Positions 6,479 to 14,675 of a stretch of DNA of 15,080 nt are shown here, in pieces; within the stretch, counting starts at the first letter, position 1, and the number at the start of each line of letters is the position of its first letter. The stretch comes from UBA830 sp036339975. GTDB lineage: Bacteria; Pseudomonadota; Alphaproteobacteria; MPNO01; UBA830. Location of the stretch: positions 1 through 15,080 of the forward strand of contig JAYYZV010000173.1 in the NCBI GenBank assembly GCA_036339975.1, given 5' to 3'. Made by a program: the position numbers and the translations under genes. The notes beneath the pieces are model-generated. The model searched no databases and had not been told where the DNA came from. It saw only the letters and a program-made list of their open reading frames with translations.

Positions 6479-7564
6479 ATGAGAAGCTCAATAATCGTCG
6501 CAGGTGTTTTGGCCATCAGTACAACCGCTTGGATCGTCTCGGGACAGATCGGCGCGGAGAAACATCAAGCCCACGTCAATAACTTAAAAGGGGCAGCGAA
6601 AAAGTCGGATAAATTAATTTCGGTACGGGTCAAAGCATCAGTTCCACGAACTCGAGAACTCGCTGTCATCGTTAATGGCCAGACCGAAGAATCGCGTAGG
6701 GTTATAATCCGCGCCGAAACAGCGGGCTCGATCAGCGAGGTCACTGGAGAAGAAGGCAAAGTTATCGAAGCTGGCGATGTAATTGCCCAGCAAAATATTG
6801 GGGACCGGAGCGCACGCCTCACTCAGGCAGTAGCGCTGGTCCGGCAGCGCGAAATAGAGTTCCGAGCCGCAAAGCAACTAGCGAAAAAGGGGTTCCGTTC
6901 ACAAGCAAAACTAGCGGAAGCCCAGTCAATGCTCGATGCGGCGCGGGCTCAAACCAAATCGACGCGCCTCGATTTATCCAAAACCACTATCAAGGCGCCG
7001 TTTAAAGGTGTCCTTGAGACCCACTACGTCGAAAAAGGCAATTTCGTAAAAATTGGCGATAATATTGCGGAATTCATCGACCTGGATCCTATCCTAGCCG
7101 TCGGTTTCGTATCAGAACGCAATATTGGAGAGATTAAAATTGGCGGTCCAGGGAAAGTAACCTTGGTAAATGGTCAGAACGCCTACGGGAAGGTCCGCTA
7201 TATTGCCGCCGTCGCGGACCGTGAAACCCGATCATTTCGGGTGGAGTTAGAAATTCCCAATGCAGAACACAAGATCCGCTCAGGTCTGACGGTAGAACTG
7301 ACCCTACCAGTCAATCCGACGCAGGCGTACGTGATTTCGCCCGCCAACCTCACTCTCTCTGACGCAGGCACGATTGGCGTGCGAACCGTGGATGATGGCA
7401 ATATTGTGCGTTTTACGCCCATCGAAATTCTATCGGATTCGAAGGAGGGCCTATGGGTGACCGGCTTGAAGGGTGGTCAGCGGTTGATAACAGTAGGACA
7501 TGAATACGTAAAAGCGGGTCAAAAGGTCGTCCCAGTGCCAGAAACGCCGAAGACCGGCACATGA
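6479..7564 (+). CDS. RND efflux periplasmic adaptor (membrane fusion protein)
   Basis: Periplasmic adaptor that would bridge the inner-membrane RND pump encoded next to an outer-membrane channel. The 361 residues start with a hydrophobic signal/anchor (about 3-23, no lipobox cysteine visible). Then come the first lipoyl half-motif around 75-105 (RAETAGSISEV), a short helical hairpin at about 106-160, the second lipoyl half around 167-203 (IKAPFKGVLE), a beta-barrel with the RSGLTVELTLPV motif, and a membrane-proximal domain to the end. The hairpin is short, as in two- or three-gene RND systems of Alphaproteobacteria. ATG at 6479 is chosen because the signal segment follows at once; the only purine-rich site, AAGG, is very close to it. 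The stop overlaps the permease start in ATGA, so the two are translationally coupled. The substrate is unknown. Confidence 0.92.
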   Translation: MRSSIIVAGVLAISTTAWIVSGQIGAEKHQAHVNNLKGAAKKSDKLISVRVKASVPRTRELAVIVNGQTEESRRVIIRAETAGSISEVTGEEGKVIEAGDVIAQQNIGDRSARLTQAVALVRQREIEFRAAKQLAKKGFRSQAKLAEAQSMLDAARAQTKSTRLDLSKTTIKAPFKGVLETHYVEKGNFVKIGDNIAEFIDLDPILAVGFVSERNIGEIKIGGPGKVTLVNGQNAYGKVRYIAAVADRETRSFRVELEIPNAEHKIRSGLTVELTLPVNPTQAYVISPANLTLSDAGTIGVRTVDDGNIVRFTPIEILSDSKEGLWVTGLKGGQRLITVGHEYVKAGQKVVPVPETPKTGT

Positions 7565-10500
7565 CGCTGGTCGACGCCGCACTGTCGCGATCTCGTACGG
7601 TTATCATGCTGCTCGCCCTGATTTTATTTTCAGGCTTTTCAACATACATCAATATTCCGAAGGAGGCTCGGCCTGACGTAAATATCCCGATTATATACGT
7701 CTCCATGTCACTCAAGGGCATATCTCCGGAAGACGCGGAGCGGTTGCTCGTACGTCCCATGGAATCAGAACTCAAATCCATCGAAGGAATTAAAGAGATC
7801 CGGTCGAGCGGTTACATGGGCGGAGCTAATGTGTTGTTGGAATTCGAGGCGGGTTTCGACTCCGACCAAGCACTAAATGACGTTCGTGAAAACGTCGATA
7901 TTGCAACGGCGAAATTGCCAGAAGATGCTGAGGAGCCGAAGGTTAAAGAGGTCAACCTCAGTCTATTTCCAATCATCACTGTGACACTCGGTGGCAAGGT
8001 CCCCGAGCGCACGTTGCTGGCGATCGGCCGCGACTTACAGGAGAAGATAGAGAGTATTTCGGCGGTCCTTGAAGCTACAATCGGTGGTGATCGGGACGAG
8101 CAAGTAGAAATCATAATCGATCCCCTTCTAGTTGATTCCTATGGGTTAGACCCTCGAACCGTATTGGAGGGGATAAACCGCTCCAACCGTGTGATCGCCG
8201 CCGGGTCTCTGGTTGGCGCCAAGGGCAGCTACGCGGTCAAAGTACCCGGCCTGTTCCAGAACCTAGGCGATATTTTGCAAATGCCCCTGAAAACAAAAGG
8301 AGATTCTGTTGTCACCGTGGCCGACGTAGCATCGGTTAGGCGCACCTTTGAGGATCGCGAAACCTATGCCCGGCTGAACGGTAGGCCCGCAATCTCTCTG
8401 CAGGTAAAAAAAAGGACGGGCGAAAATATTGTAGAGACGGTAAACGCCGTCAAAGCGCTAGTTGAGAAAGAAAGAAAGGAATGGCCTCACGCAGTCAATG
8501 TCACTTTCTCCGGTGACGATTCCAAGAACATTCGGAACATGCTTTCGGATTTGCAAAACAACGTCATGTCAGCCGTGATTCTGGTAATGATAATTATTGT
8601 CGCGGTGCTCGGGGTTCGCAGTGGAATACTGGTGGGAATCGCAATTCCGGGATCGTTCCTAGCCGGCATCCTTGTGCTAGGGGCCTTTGGGCTTACGGTC
8701 AACATAGTGGTGTTGTTCGCGCTGATTTTGTCGGTCGGACTGCTGGTTGACGGCGCCATTGTCGTAACGGAATACGCCGATCGAAAAATGATCGAAGGCA
8801 CACCTCGGGCGGATGCCTACACCGAAGCTGCTAAACGTATGTCGTGGCCGATAATAGCGTCAACTGCAACCACACTTTCGGCATTCCTACCACTGCTGTT
8901 CTGGCCAGGGATCGTTGGTGAGTTTATGAAGTTTTTGCCGATAACGCTGATTGCTGTACTTATTGCATCTCTTGCAATGGCGCTGATATTTGTCCCGACC
9001 CTCGGGGCTCAGGTGGGCAAACCTGGCGCTATCGATGACAAGATGGTTCGACAGATGTCATCAATAGAAACCGGTGATATTAAAAACGTCCATGGGTTCA
9101 CGGGTTTCTATATAAAATGTCTAAACGTCGTCTTACGGCATCCCTCTAAGATTGTTTGCCTCGCAATCGTATCTCTAATCGCGGCATGGATGATTTATGC
9201 GAATTTCGGTCGTGGGTTTGAGTTTTTCCCTAAAGTTGAGCCGGATCGTGCAATTATGAAGGTGTTCGCTCGCGGTAACATGTCCGTATACGAAAAGGCC
9301 GCTCTCGTTGGCGAAGTCGAGAGCCATATTCTCGATATTCAACGAGAGCGCGGGGAGTTCAAGGCAATTTATGTTCTTGCGGGAAAGCAGCAACGTCGCG
9401 ACGACACCCCAATTGATATTATCGGCACAATCAACCTGGAGTTTACGAAATGGGATTCGCGTCGCAGTGCTGACGAGATCCTTACTGAGATCGTAGGACG
9501 ATCCCGAGGCCTCGCCGGGATTTATGTGGAAACTGCCAAAGAAGAGGCCGGTCCGCCTGTCGGCAAACCAATCCATATTTTGGTCACCTCCCGTCATCCA
9601 GAAACCATCGGTCCTGCCGTTACTACCATTCGCAATAAATTAGATACAATCCGAGGCCTTAAGGATATCGAGGATGGGCGGCCAGTTCCCGGGATCGATT
9701 GGGAAATGATGGTCGATCGTGCACAAGCTGCCAAATACGGCGCCGACATCACCGTAATCGGTCAAATAATTCGCCTCGTAACTAATGGGCTAAAGGTTAC
9801 GGAATTTCGGCCCGACGACGCCGACGACGAGATGGACATCGTTATCCGGTTTCCGGACGACAAGCGGACGCTCGGCCAGTTGGACCGAACCAGACTACAA
9901 ACACCCGCGGGGTTGGTACCGCTAAGTAATTTTGTTCAGCGCGTGGCCAAACCAAGGACGAGTGAAGTGCGCCGAACCAACACCCGCCGCTCGATGACCA
10001 TTAAAGCCGACGTTTTACCCGGCGTTTTAGCCGATACCAAGAACAAGGAAATTTATTCTTGGATAGAAAACGAAGCCAAATTAGACCCGCGCGTTCAAAT
10101 CACGTTCAAGGGCGAGGACGAGGAACAGAAAAAAGCTTCCGCATTTCTGGGCCGGGCCTTCGGCATAGCGCTTTTCCTTATGGCCATCATTCTGGTTGCT
10201 CAGTTCAACCGCTTATATTCTGCATTTCTTATCCTTTCGGCGGTCATAATGTCCACCGTTGGTGTCATGTTAGGGCTTTTAATCATCGAGCAACCTTTCA
10301 GTATCGTGATGAGCGGAATCGGAGTGATCGCCCTCTCAGGAATCGTTGTTAATAACAACATCGTGCTAATTGATACATTCGACCGAATTGTCAAAACAAC
10401 ATCATCGCCACGAGAAGCGATCATCCGAACCGGCGCACAGCGCCTCCGTCCGGTTCTCCTGACGACCGCGACGACAATCTTCGGTCTGCTACCAATGGTG

Positions 10501-10725
10501 ACGAGGGTAAATATTGATTTCGTAACCCGCGAAATTGCTGTTGGCGCGCCGTCAACCCAATGGTGGCAACAACTATCGACGGCCATCGCCTTCGGACTGG
10601 CTTTCGCCACTCTCCTGACTATGTTTGTTACGCCGTCCCTGTTGATGATCCGTGCCAACGTGTCAGACTGGCGAAAGCGTCGGCGGGAACCCGATCCCGT
10701 GAGTGGCACAGTCCGGGCGGAGTAA
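7561..10725 (+). CDS. RND family efflux permease (AcrB-like, variant proton relay)
   Basis: Inner-membrane proton-driven transporter of the hydrophobe/amphiphile efflux type, 1054 residues against 1049 for AcrB. The topology is standard: one N-terminal helix (about 9-28), a large periplasmic domain, a block of membrane helices from about 337 to 480, a second periplasmic domain from about 560, and a final helix block from about 865 to 1035. In TM4 the usual double aspartate GLLVDDA reads GLLVDGA: Asp397 is kept and the second position is Gly398. In TM10 the position of the AcrB relay lysine reads as asparagine (Asn931 in VVNNNIVLID). Such changes occur in a subgroup of alphaproteobacterial RND permeases, so the gene looks functional rather than decayed. 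It overlaps the adaptor by four bases. No outer-membrane factor follows, so a TolC-type channel from elsewhere must be used. Drug, lipid or metal substrate cannot be assigned. Confidence 0.94.
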   Translation: MTLVDAALSRSRTVIMLLALILFSGFSTYINIPKEARPDVNIPIIYVSMSLKGISPEDAERLLVRPMESELKSIEGIKEIRSSGYMGGANVLLEFEAGFDSDQALNDVRENVDIATAKLPEDAEEPKVKEVNLSLFPIITVTLGGKVPERTLLAIGRDLQEKIESISAVLEATIGGDRDEQVEIIIDPLLVDSYGLDPRTVLEGINRSNRVIAAGSLVGAKGSYAVKVPGLFQNLGDILQMPLKTKGDSVVTVADVASVRRTFEDRETYARLNGRPAISLQVKKRTGENIVETVNAVKALVEKERKEWPHAVNVTFSGDDSKNIRNMLSDLQNNVMSAVILVMIIIVAVLGVRSGILVGIAIPGSFLAGILVLGAFGLTVNIVVLFALILSVGLLVDGAIVVTEYADRKMIEGTPRADAYTEAAKRMSWPIIASTATTLSAFLPLLFWPGIVGEFMKFLPITLIAVLIASLAMALIFVPTLGAQVGKPGAIDDKMVRQMSSIETGDIKNVHGFTGFYIKCLNVVLRHPSKIVCLAIVSLIAAWMIYANFGRGFEFFPKVEPDRAIMKVFARGNMSVYEKAALVGEVESHILDIQRERGEFKAIYVLAGKQQRRDDTPIDIIGTINLEFTKWDSRRSADEILTEIVGRSRGLAGIYVETAKEEAGPPVGKPIHILVTSRHPETIGPAVTTIRNKLDTIRGLKDIEDGRPVPGIDWEMMVDRAQAAKYGADITVIGQIIRLVTNGLKVTEFRPDDADDEMDIVIRFPDDKRTLGQLDRTRLQTPAGLVPLSNFVQRVAKPRTSEVRRTNTRRSMTIKADVLPGVLADTKNKEIYSWIENEAKLDPRVQITFKGEDEEQKKASAFLGRAFGIALFLMAIILVAQFNRLYSAFLILSAVIMSTVGVMLGLLIIEQPFSIVMSGIGVIALSGIVVNNNIVLIDTFDRIVKTTSSPREAIIRTGAQRLRPVLLTTATTIFGLLPMVTRVNIDFVTREIAVGAPSTQWWQQLSTAIAFGLAFATLLTMFVTPSLLMIRANVSDWRKRRREPDPVSGTVRAE

Positions 10726-10817
10726 AGCCAACAAGATTGATCAAACTCAAACCGCCTCGCAAAGTGCATCCCAAATAGGATAAGATGGCGTAATTACACG
10801 CAAAATTCCGGATTGCC

Positions 10818-12404
10818 ATGCCGATTGATATGTCCAACCAGCCAGACTTGGATATTCCGTTCGAGTCCACCCGTGCCCTATTGAAAAAATGGGGTAATCG
10901 CGATCCCAGTAAAACCGCAATCGTAGACTTGGATCAGGACGGTAAAAATATAACTTGGGGACAACTCGCCGTAGAAGCAGACCTGGTCGCTCAGTTTCTG
11001 AAAGACCGTGGCGTCCAACCAGGAGATAAAGTTGCACTATTGTCCGGAGAAAACCTTGAAAAGCTCATTATCTGGATGGGAATCTGGCGCTACGGGGCGG
11101 CCGTCTGTCCGTTGAACGTGGAGATGAATGAAGTCCATCTTGTGGAAATCCTTGAAGGTATCGAACCGGCTCTTACTCTCTGGCATACCGATCTCGACGG
11201 CCCCACCATCACAGCGGCTCTTAGGACACCCTCTCTGCACTTTGGGCGTTGGGGTACGACTTTCTCATATGATACGGAACGCCCCGATCTTTTTTCGCTA
11301 ATCGCGGAATACGAAGCTGGAACTGGCGCCGATATTGAATTCGAAAACGGTGCAGACGATTTATCCTGCATTTTCTGCACCTCCGGCACCACGTCTAAGC
11401 CCAAAAGTGTTGTCTACAACCACATGGCCTACTGGCTAAATGGTCTCAACACTCTGGACATGCTAGGGCTAACGGCAGAAGACAGGACCCTCGAATATAG
11501 GTCCTTTGGTTGGAATTCCGCTCAAATATTGAGCCTTATGCCCTGGCTTCAAACTGGGTTAACAATGCACATAGCGCAGCGTTTCTCGCGCTCGCGGTTT
11601 TTTGGATGGATTCGCGAACACGGAATAACATTTTCTGCTGGCGTGCCGACGGTCGTAAACATGCTACTCAATGAACCACCACCAGAGTCTGACCGTCACG
11701 TGCCATCTCTGCGGCTAATGACGTGCTCAACCGCACCGCTGTCACCCGATCAATGGAAACTTTTCGAGTCCATGTATAGTGTAACGCTGCTTCAACTCTA
11801 TGGTATGTCGGAAGCGGGGTGGATATGCGGCAACCGCCACTATCGTCGCCGGATGGGCACCGTCGGACCACATGCAAAACATCAAGAATTCATAATCGTT
11901 TCCTCAGATGGCCTGCCATGCTCGCCCAATACTGAAGGCGAAATCACCATCGGAGGGCCCCAAACATGTATCGGCACAATCTCCCCGGACGGCCAATTTG
12001 ACGATCTGACAAACGAACGTATTAAGACAGGGGACCTCGGAATGATGGATGACGACGGCTTCGTTACTGTCACCGGGCGCACGAAAGATCTCATCATACG
12101 TGGTGGCGTGAATATCGCACCACTAGAGATAGACAACGTTCTTCTTCTAAACCCTAAGATCCGGGAGGCAGCTGCCGTGGGCGTACCCGACCAAATTTAT
12201 GGAGAGGAAGTCGTCGCTTATGTCGTCGTAAGAAGCGGTGAATTCCTTGACGAAGAAGAAATCAAATCCTGGTGCTCCGAATCGCTGCCCACCTTCAAAG
12301 CACCCAAACGGATATTCTTTATGGACGACCTTCCAAAGTCCGACCGCGGAAAAATTCGGCGTGATGACTTGAAGGACATATGGAGAAAATCCGGAAATTC
12401 CTAA
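10818..12404 (+). CDS. AMP-forming acyl-CoA synthetase (class I adenylate-forming enzyme)
   Basis: Activates a carboxylic acid with ATP to an acyl-adenylate and then a thioester with CoA. The 528 residues hold the family's core motifs in order: the phosphate loop TSGTTSKPK (188-196), YGMSEAG (328-334), KTGDLG with ribose-binding Asp406, GRTKDLIIRGG in the hinge region, and the catalytic Lys512 in RGKIRRDDL of the C-terminal lid. No signal peptide or membrane segment is seen, so it should be cytoplasmic. It looks like medium/long-chain fatty-acid or crotonobetaine-type CoA ligases, but the acyl pocket cannot be read reliably. Two in-frame ATGs, 10818 and 10830, are both possible starts; neither has a clear ribosome binding site. 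It lies 92 bp after the RND permease on the same strand with no evident terminator between, so co-expression is possible, but a functional link is unproven. Confidence 0.9.
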   Translation: MPIDMSNQPDLDIPFESTRALLKKWGNRDPSKTAIVDLDQDGKNITWGQLAVEADLVAQFLKDRGVQPGDKVALLSGENLEKLIIWMGIWRYGAAVCPLNVEMNEVHLVEILEGIEPALTLWHTDLDGPTITAALRTPSLHFGRWGTTFSYDTERPDLFSLIAEYEAGTGADIEFENGADDLSCIFCTSGTTSKPKSVVYNHMAYWLNGLNTLDMLGLTAEDRTLEYRSFGWNSAQILSLMPWLQTGLTMHIAQRFSRSRFFGWIREHGITFSAGVPTVVNMLLNEPPPESDRHVPSLRLMTCSTAPLSPDQWKLFESMYSVTLLQLYGMSEAGWICGNRHYRRRMGTVGPHAKHQEFIIVSSDGLPCSPNTEGEITIGGPQTCIGTISPDGQFDDLTNERIKTGDLGMMDDDGFVTVTGRTKDLIIRGGVNIAPLEIDNVLLLNPKIREAAAVGVPDQIYGEEVVAYVVVRSGEFLDEEEIKSWCSESLPTFKAPKRIFFMDDLPKSDRGKIRRDDLKDIWRKSGNS

Positions 12405-12485
12405 TTTTTATGCCTCACAGCGTTTGTCAGCCTACCTTAGCTCATTTTTAAAACGGTTGGCAGTCCTGACGTCTTCGCCGAACTC

Positions 12486-13583
12486 TTATTTGATATTCGG
12501 CAGTATGAAGACCTGGCCGGGATAGATCAGGTCCGGGTCACGTATCTGGCCCTTATTGGCTTCATAAATTTCCGTATACCGCAACCCGCTACCATACGTC
12601 TTGCGCGCAAGACGCCATAGGCTATTGCCCGGCTGCACAAGGGCGATCTGACCATCTGGTAAATCAGCCAACCGGGCGGCGCGTAGAAACGGCAATTCCA
12701 CCCGGGCGAGCGTTTTTCCTCCATCTCCGACACGATCCACCCGCATTCGATAAAGGCCCGGCTGGATTTCAACATCCGGCTTAAGACGCCAAATCCCCTT
12801 ATCGTCAGCAAGCGCTCGGCCTATGAATTTATTGTTAAGGTAAACGCGAACTTCGTTGTCAGGCTTTGCCCGTCCCGACAGCGACAAGGTATCGCCGCTT
12901 TGACCATAGTCGATAACGTCGAGCGTTAGCTCCGCGGCAATTGTACCGTCGGGGCGTTGCAGGAGGACAGGGGCTTCGTCAGGGGTTTTTGGTATTGCAA
13001 CAGCCAGTGACCCTGCCGTTTCTGCCGTAGTCCGACCAGAAATATCCCTGCCTTTTTCCGGTACCACTACGACCACGACCTTCTCGGAGGGAACTTCCGT
13101 TCCATTAGGAAGTTTTGCAACGAGGGTTAGTTCATGAGTGCCAGCCGCCAGACGTTTCTCAGGTAATAATACCCACTCCCCCCGTTTGTCGGCCTTCACG
13201 GTACCGACCAAATTATCGCCTTGTCGGACCGTTACGACCGAATTAGGGGCTGCTCGGCCTGCTATGACAGTATTTCCCTGGGGGTTTACACGAACTACGT
13301 CGAACGAAGGTTTGACTTTGTTATTGCTGGGAAATTTTTCTGGTGGAATTTTCGCCTTATTTTTGTCACCCGAGCGCAGGACATTGTTAGTTTTGGGAGA
13401 TGCTGTAACCTCCGTTTCTGTTTTTGTTGGTACTGGAGTTTTCGTCGGTCTCCCTCCCAGTTCACTCGATTGCGAGGCCGGCGGAAGCGGTCTATCAGGC
13501 TCGCGATCTATGAAAAAGGTTAACAGTATGGCTGCGAGCACCACCAGCCCACCTGCTATACCAACGATCAGCGGCCTATTCAC
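12486..13583 (-). CDS. Membrane-anchored Ig-like and LysM domain envelope protein
   Basis: A 365-residue envelope protein. It opens with a single hydrophobic anchor (about 5-24), followed by a Pro/Thr/Lys-rich, low-complexity linker to about residue 90. Then come two bacterial Ig-like modules with the repeated pattern of GRA.P.. VVTV/VRVY and DKRGEW/DDKGIW (about 92-175 and 222-305). A C-terminal LysM domain spans about 315-363 (VQPGNSLWRLARKTYG to PGQVFILP). LysM binds peptidoglycan glycan strands, so the protein probably tethers the cytoplasmic membrane to the cell wall; this architecture recurs in Alphaproteobacteria without a well-defined role. The start is GTG 13583-13581, the only one that gives the full anchor; an in-frame stop lies about 13 codons upstream. 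It follows the cytochrome c gene on the same strand by 93 bp. Confidence 0.85.
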   Translation of the reverse strand: MNRPLIVGIAGGLVVLAAILLTFFIDREPDRPLPPASQSSELGGRPTKTPVPTKTETEVTASPKTNNVLRSGDKNKAKIPPEKFPSNNKVKPSFDVVRVNPQGNTVIAGRAAPNSVVTVRQGDNLVGTVKADKRGEWVLLPEKRLAAGTHELTLVAKLPNGTEVPSEKVVVVVVPEKGRDISGRTTAETAGSLAVAIPKTPDEAPVLLQRPDGTIAAELTLDVIDYGQSGDTLSLSGRAKPDNEVRVYLNNKFIGRALADDKGIWRLKPDVEIQPGLYRMRVDRVGDGGKTLARVELPFLRAARLADLPDGQIALVQPGNSLWRLARKTYGSGLRYTEIYEANKGQIRDPDLIYPGQVFILPNIK

Positions 13584-13624
13584 CTTACCAACACCATTTC
13601 TCGATATTTTCCTTTATCGAACAT
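13580..13624 (-). other. Possible 14-codon leader ORF overlapping the LysM gene start
   Basis: ATG at 13624-13622 opens 14 codons (MFDKGKYREMVLVR) ending in TGA at 13582-13580. That stop overlaps the GTG start of the LysM gene in the string GTGA. The four-base stop/start overlap is the usual layout of translational coupling and would explain a GTG start without a clear Shine-Dalgarno. The ORF itself has only a weak CCGGA upstream. It may be chance. Confidence 0.2.
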
Positions 13625-13676
13625 AGGCAAATCCGGCGGAATCGCACGAAAATTCTCAATCTTCGCTGCACGTCTA

Positions 13677-14555
13677 TCAGAACGCGTTCCGCACCGGCGT
13701 CAAGGACTTCAGGTACATTGCGATCGCTTTTAGATCGGAATCTGTCAGATTACCCGTGTTGTGCGCTATAACGTCCGCCATCATTGAACCGGCGAAGTCG
13801 AAGTCAGGCGTTGCGCCGGTTTTTAAATATTGAACTATCTCCGGTACCGAAAAATTTAGACCGGTTTGTGGGTCAGGTGTAATATTGGGTATTTTTTCGT
13901 TTTCCGGCCCGGTTGGATTGCCCGCTAACCAGCTCTCATAGTCGAGACCACCCAAATGATTACGTGGCGTATGGCATTCACCGCAATGCCCCAAAGCATT
14001 GACAAGATACGCACCTCGATTGACCTCCGCCGATGCCGCTGGATCGGATTTCATCCCGCCTTCGCGGAAGAATAGCAGCTTCCATAAGAACTGCAGGCCC
14101 CGCCAGTTTAGCGGAAAGGGTATATCATGTTGTGGAGAAGGTTTTTCAATGGGATTAAGCGTGAACAGATACGCCTTCATTGCCCTTAGGTCAGCCTCTG
14201 TAATCCCAGCATAAGACGTAAAGGGGAAAGCGGGAAAGTAGTGCTTTCCATCGGGGCCCCTGCCCTCCCGCATGGCGCGTATGAAATCAGCATCCGACCA
14301 GTTTCCGATGCCATGCTCTTCGCTTGGCGTAATATTGGGGGCGATGAAGGTGCCAAAGGGTGTCGACATTGGCGCTCCACCGGAGAAAGGCTGTCCCTTG
14401 TTTTTGAAATCAGTATGGCAGCTAATACAACCACCGGCGATTGTCAGGTATTTACCTTTCCCGATAATGTCGATTTGCTGACCGTGTGCCGAGAAACCGC
14501 TTAGAGCAAGCAAGACGACAGCCGGGCAACAGAGCCATAAAGATCTAAAGTTCAT
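13677..14555 (-). CDS. Diheme cytochrome c, exported
   Basis: Periplasmic electron carrier of 292 residues. A signal peptide (about 1-25, ending SAHG) precedes two cytochrome c domains with haem-binding motifs CISCH (Cys43, Cys46, His47) and CGECH (Cys191, Cys194, His195). Sequence between and after the motifs (TPFGTF, PNITP, GIGNWSDADF, PAFPF, GAYLVNALGHC) resembles the first two domains of the cytochrome subunits of membrane alcohol and gluconate dehydrogenases. Those have three haems and about 450 residues, so this is the shorter two-domain form. Met258 or Met259 is a likely axial ligand for the second haem; the ligand of the first is not obvious. No dehydrogenase gene is adjacent, so its electron donor is unknown. 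Start ATG 14555 gives the whole signal peptide. It is followed on the same strand by the LysM gene. Confidence 0.9.
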   Translation of the reverse strand: MNFRSLWLCCPAVVLLALSGFSAHGQQIDIIGKGKYLTIAGGCISCHTDFKNKGQPFSGGAPMSTPFGTFIAPNITPSEEHGIGNWSDADFIRAMREGRGPDGKHYFPAFPFTSYAGITEADLRAMKAYLFTLNPIEKPSPQHDIPFPLNWRGLQFLWKLLFFREGGMKSDPAASAEVNRGAYLVNALGHCGECHTPRNHLGGLDYESWLAGNPTGPENEKIPNITPDPQTGLNFSVPEIVQYLKTGATPDFDFAGSMMADVIAHNTGNLTDSDLKAIAMYLKSLTPVRNAF

Positions 14556-14578
14556 TCTCGAGCATTTCCGGTTCGAAT

Positions 14579-14631
14579 TTGGCTAGCGACTTGATGATAC
14601 TTGATATTCGTGGTTTCTGTGGTGGGGTCAA
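14579..14631. promoter_or_regulatory. Weak candidate divergent promoters for the cytochrome c and LOG genes
   Basis: The 120-bp gap separates two divergent genes and should hold both promoters. On the minus strand TTGACC (14631-14626) is 17 bases from AATATC (14608-14603), giving a leader of about 40 bases for the cytochrome gene. On the plus strand TTGGCT (14579-14584) is 18 bases from GATATT (14603-14608). Both would use the same hexamer, read on opposite strands, as -10 element. The -10 matches are poor (three and four of six). Confidence 0.25.
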
Positions 14632-14675
14632 GCGATCCCGGTCACAGAGTTCAAACCTAAATAGGAATACGGCGC

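Noticed and set aside
10200..10769. Minus-strand frame of 189 codons opposite the RND permease 3' end
   Set aside because: It lies antisense to well-conserved transporter helices and has no motif; conserved codons on the plus strand explain its openness.
12425..12462. Weak hairpin (TGTCAGCC with GGTTGGCA) between the convergent acyl-CoA synthetase and LysM genes
   Set aside because: The stem needs two G-T wobbles, has a 22-base loop and no T-run; support for a terminator is too poor, though one would be expected there.
13138..13626. Plus-strand frame of 162 codons opposite the LysM gene
   Set aside because: The minus-strand reading gives a recognisable anchor, Ig-like and LysM protein, so the plus-strand frame is a shadow.
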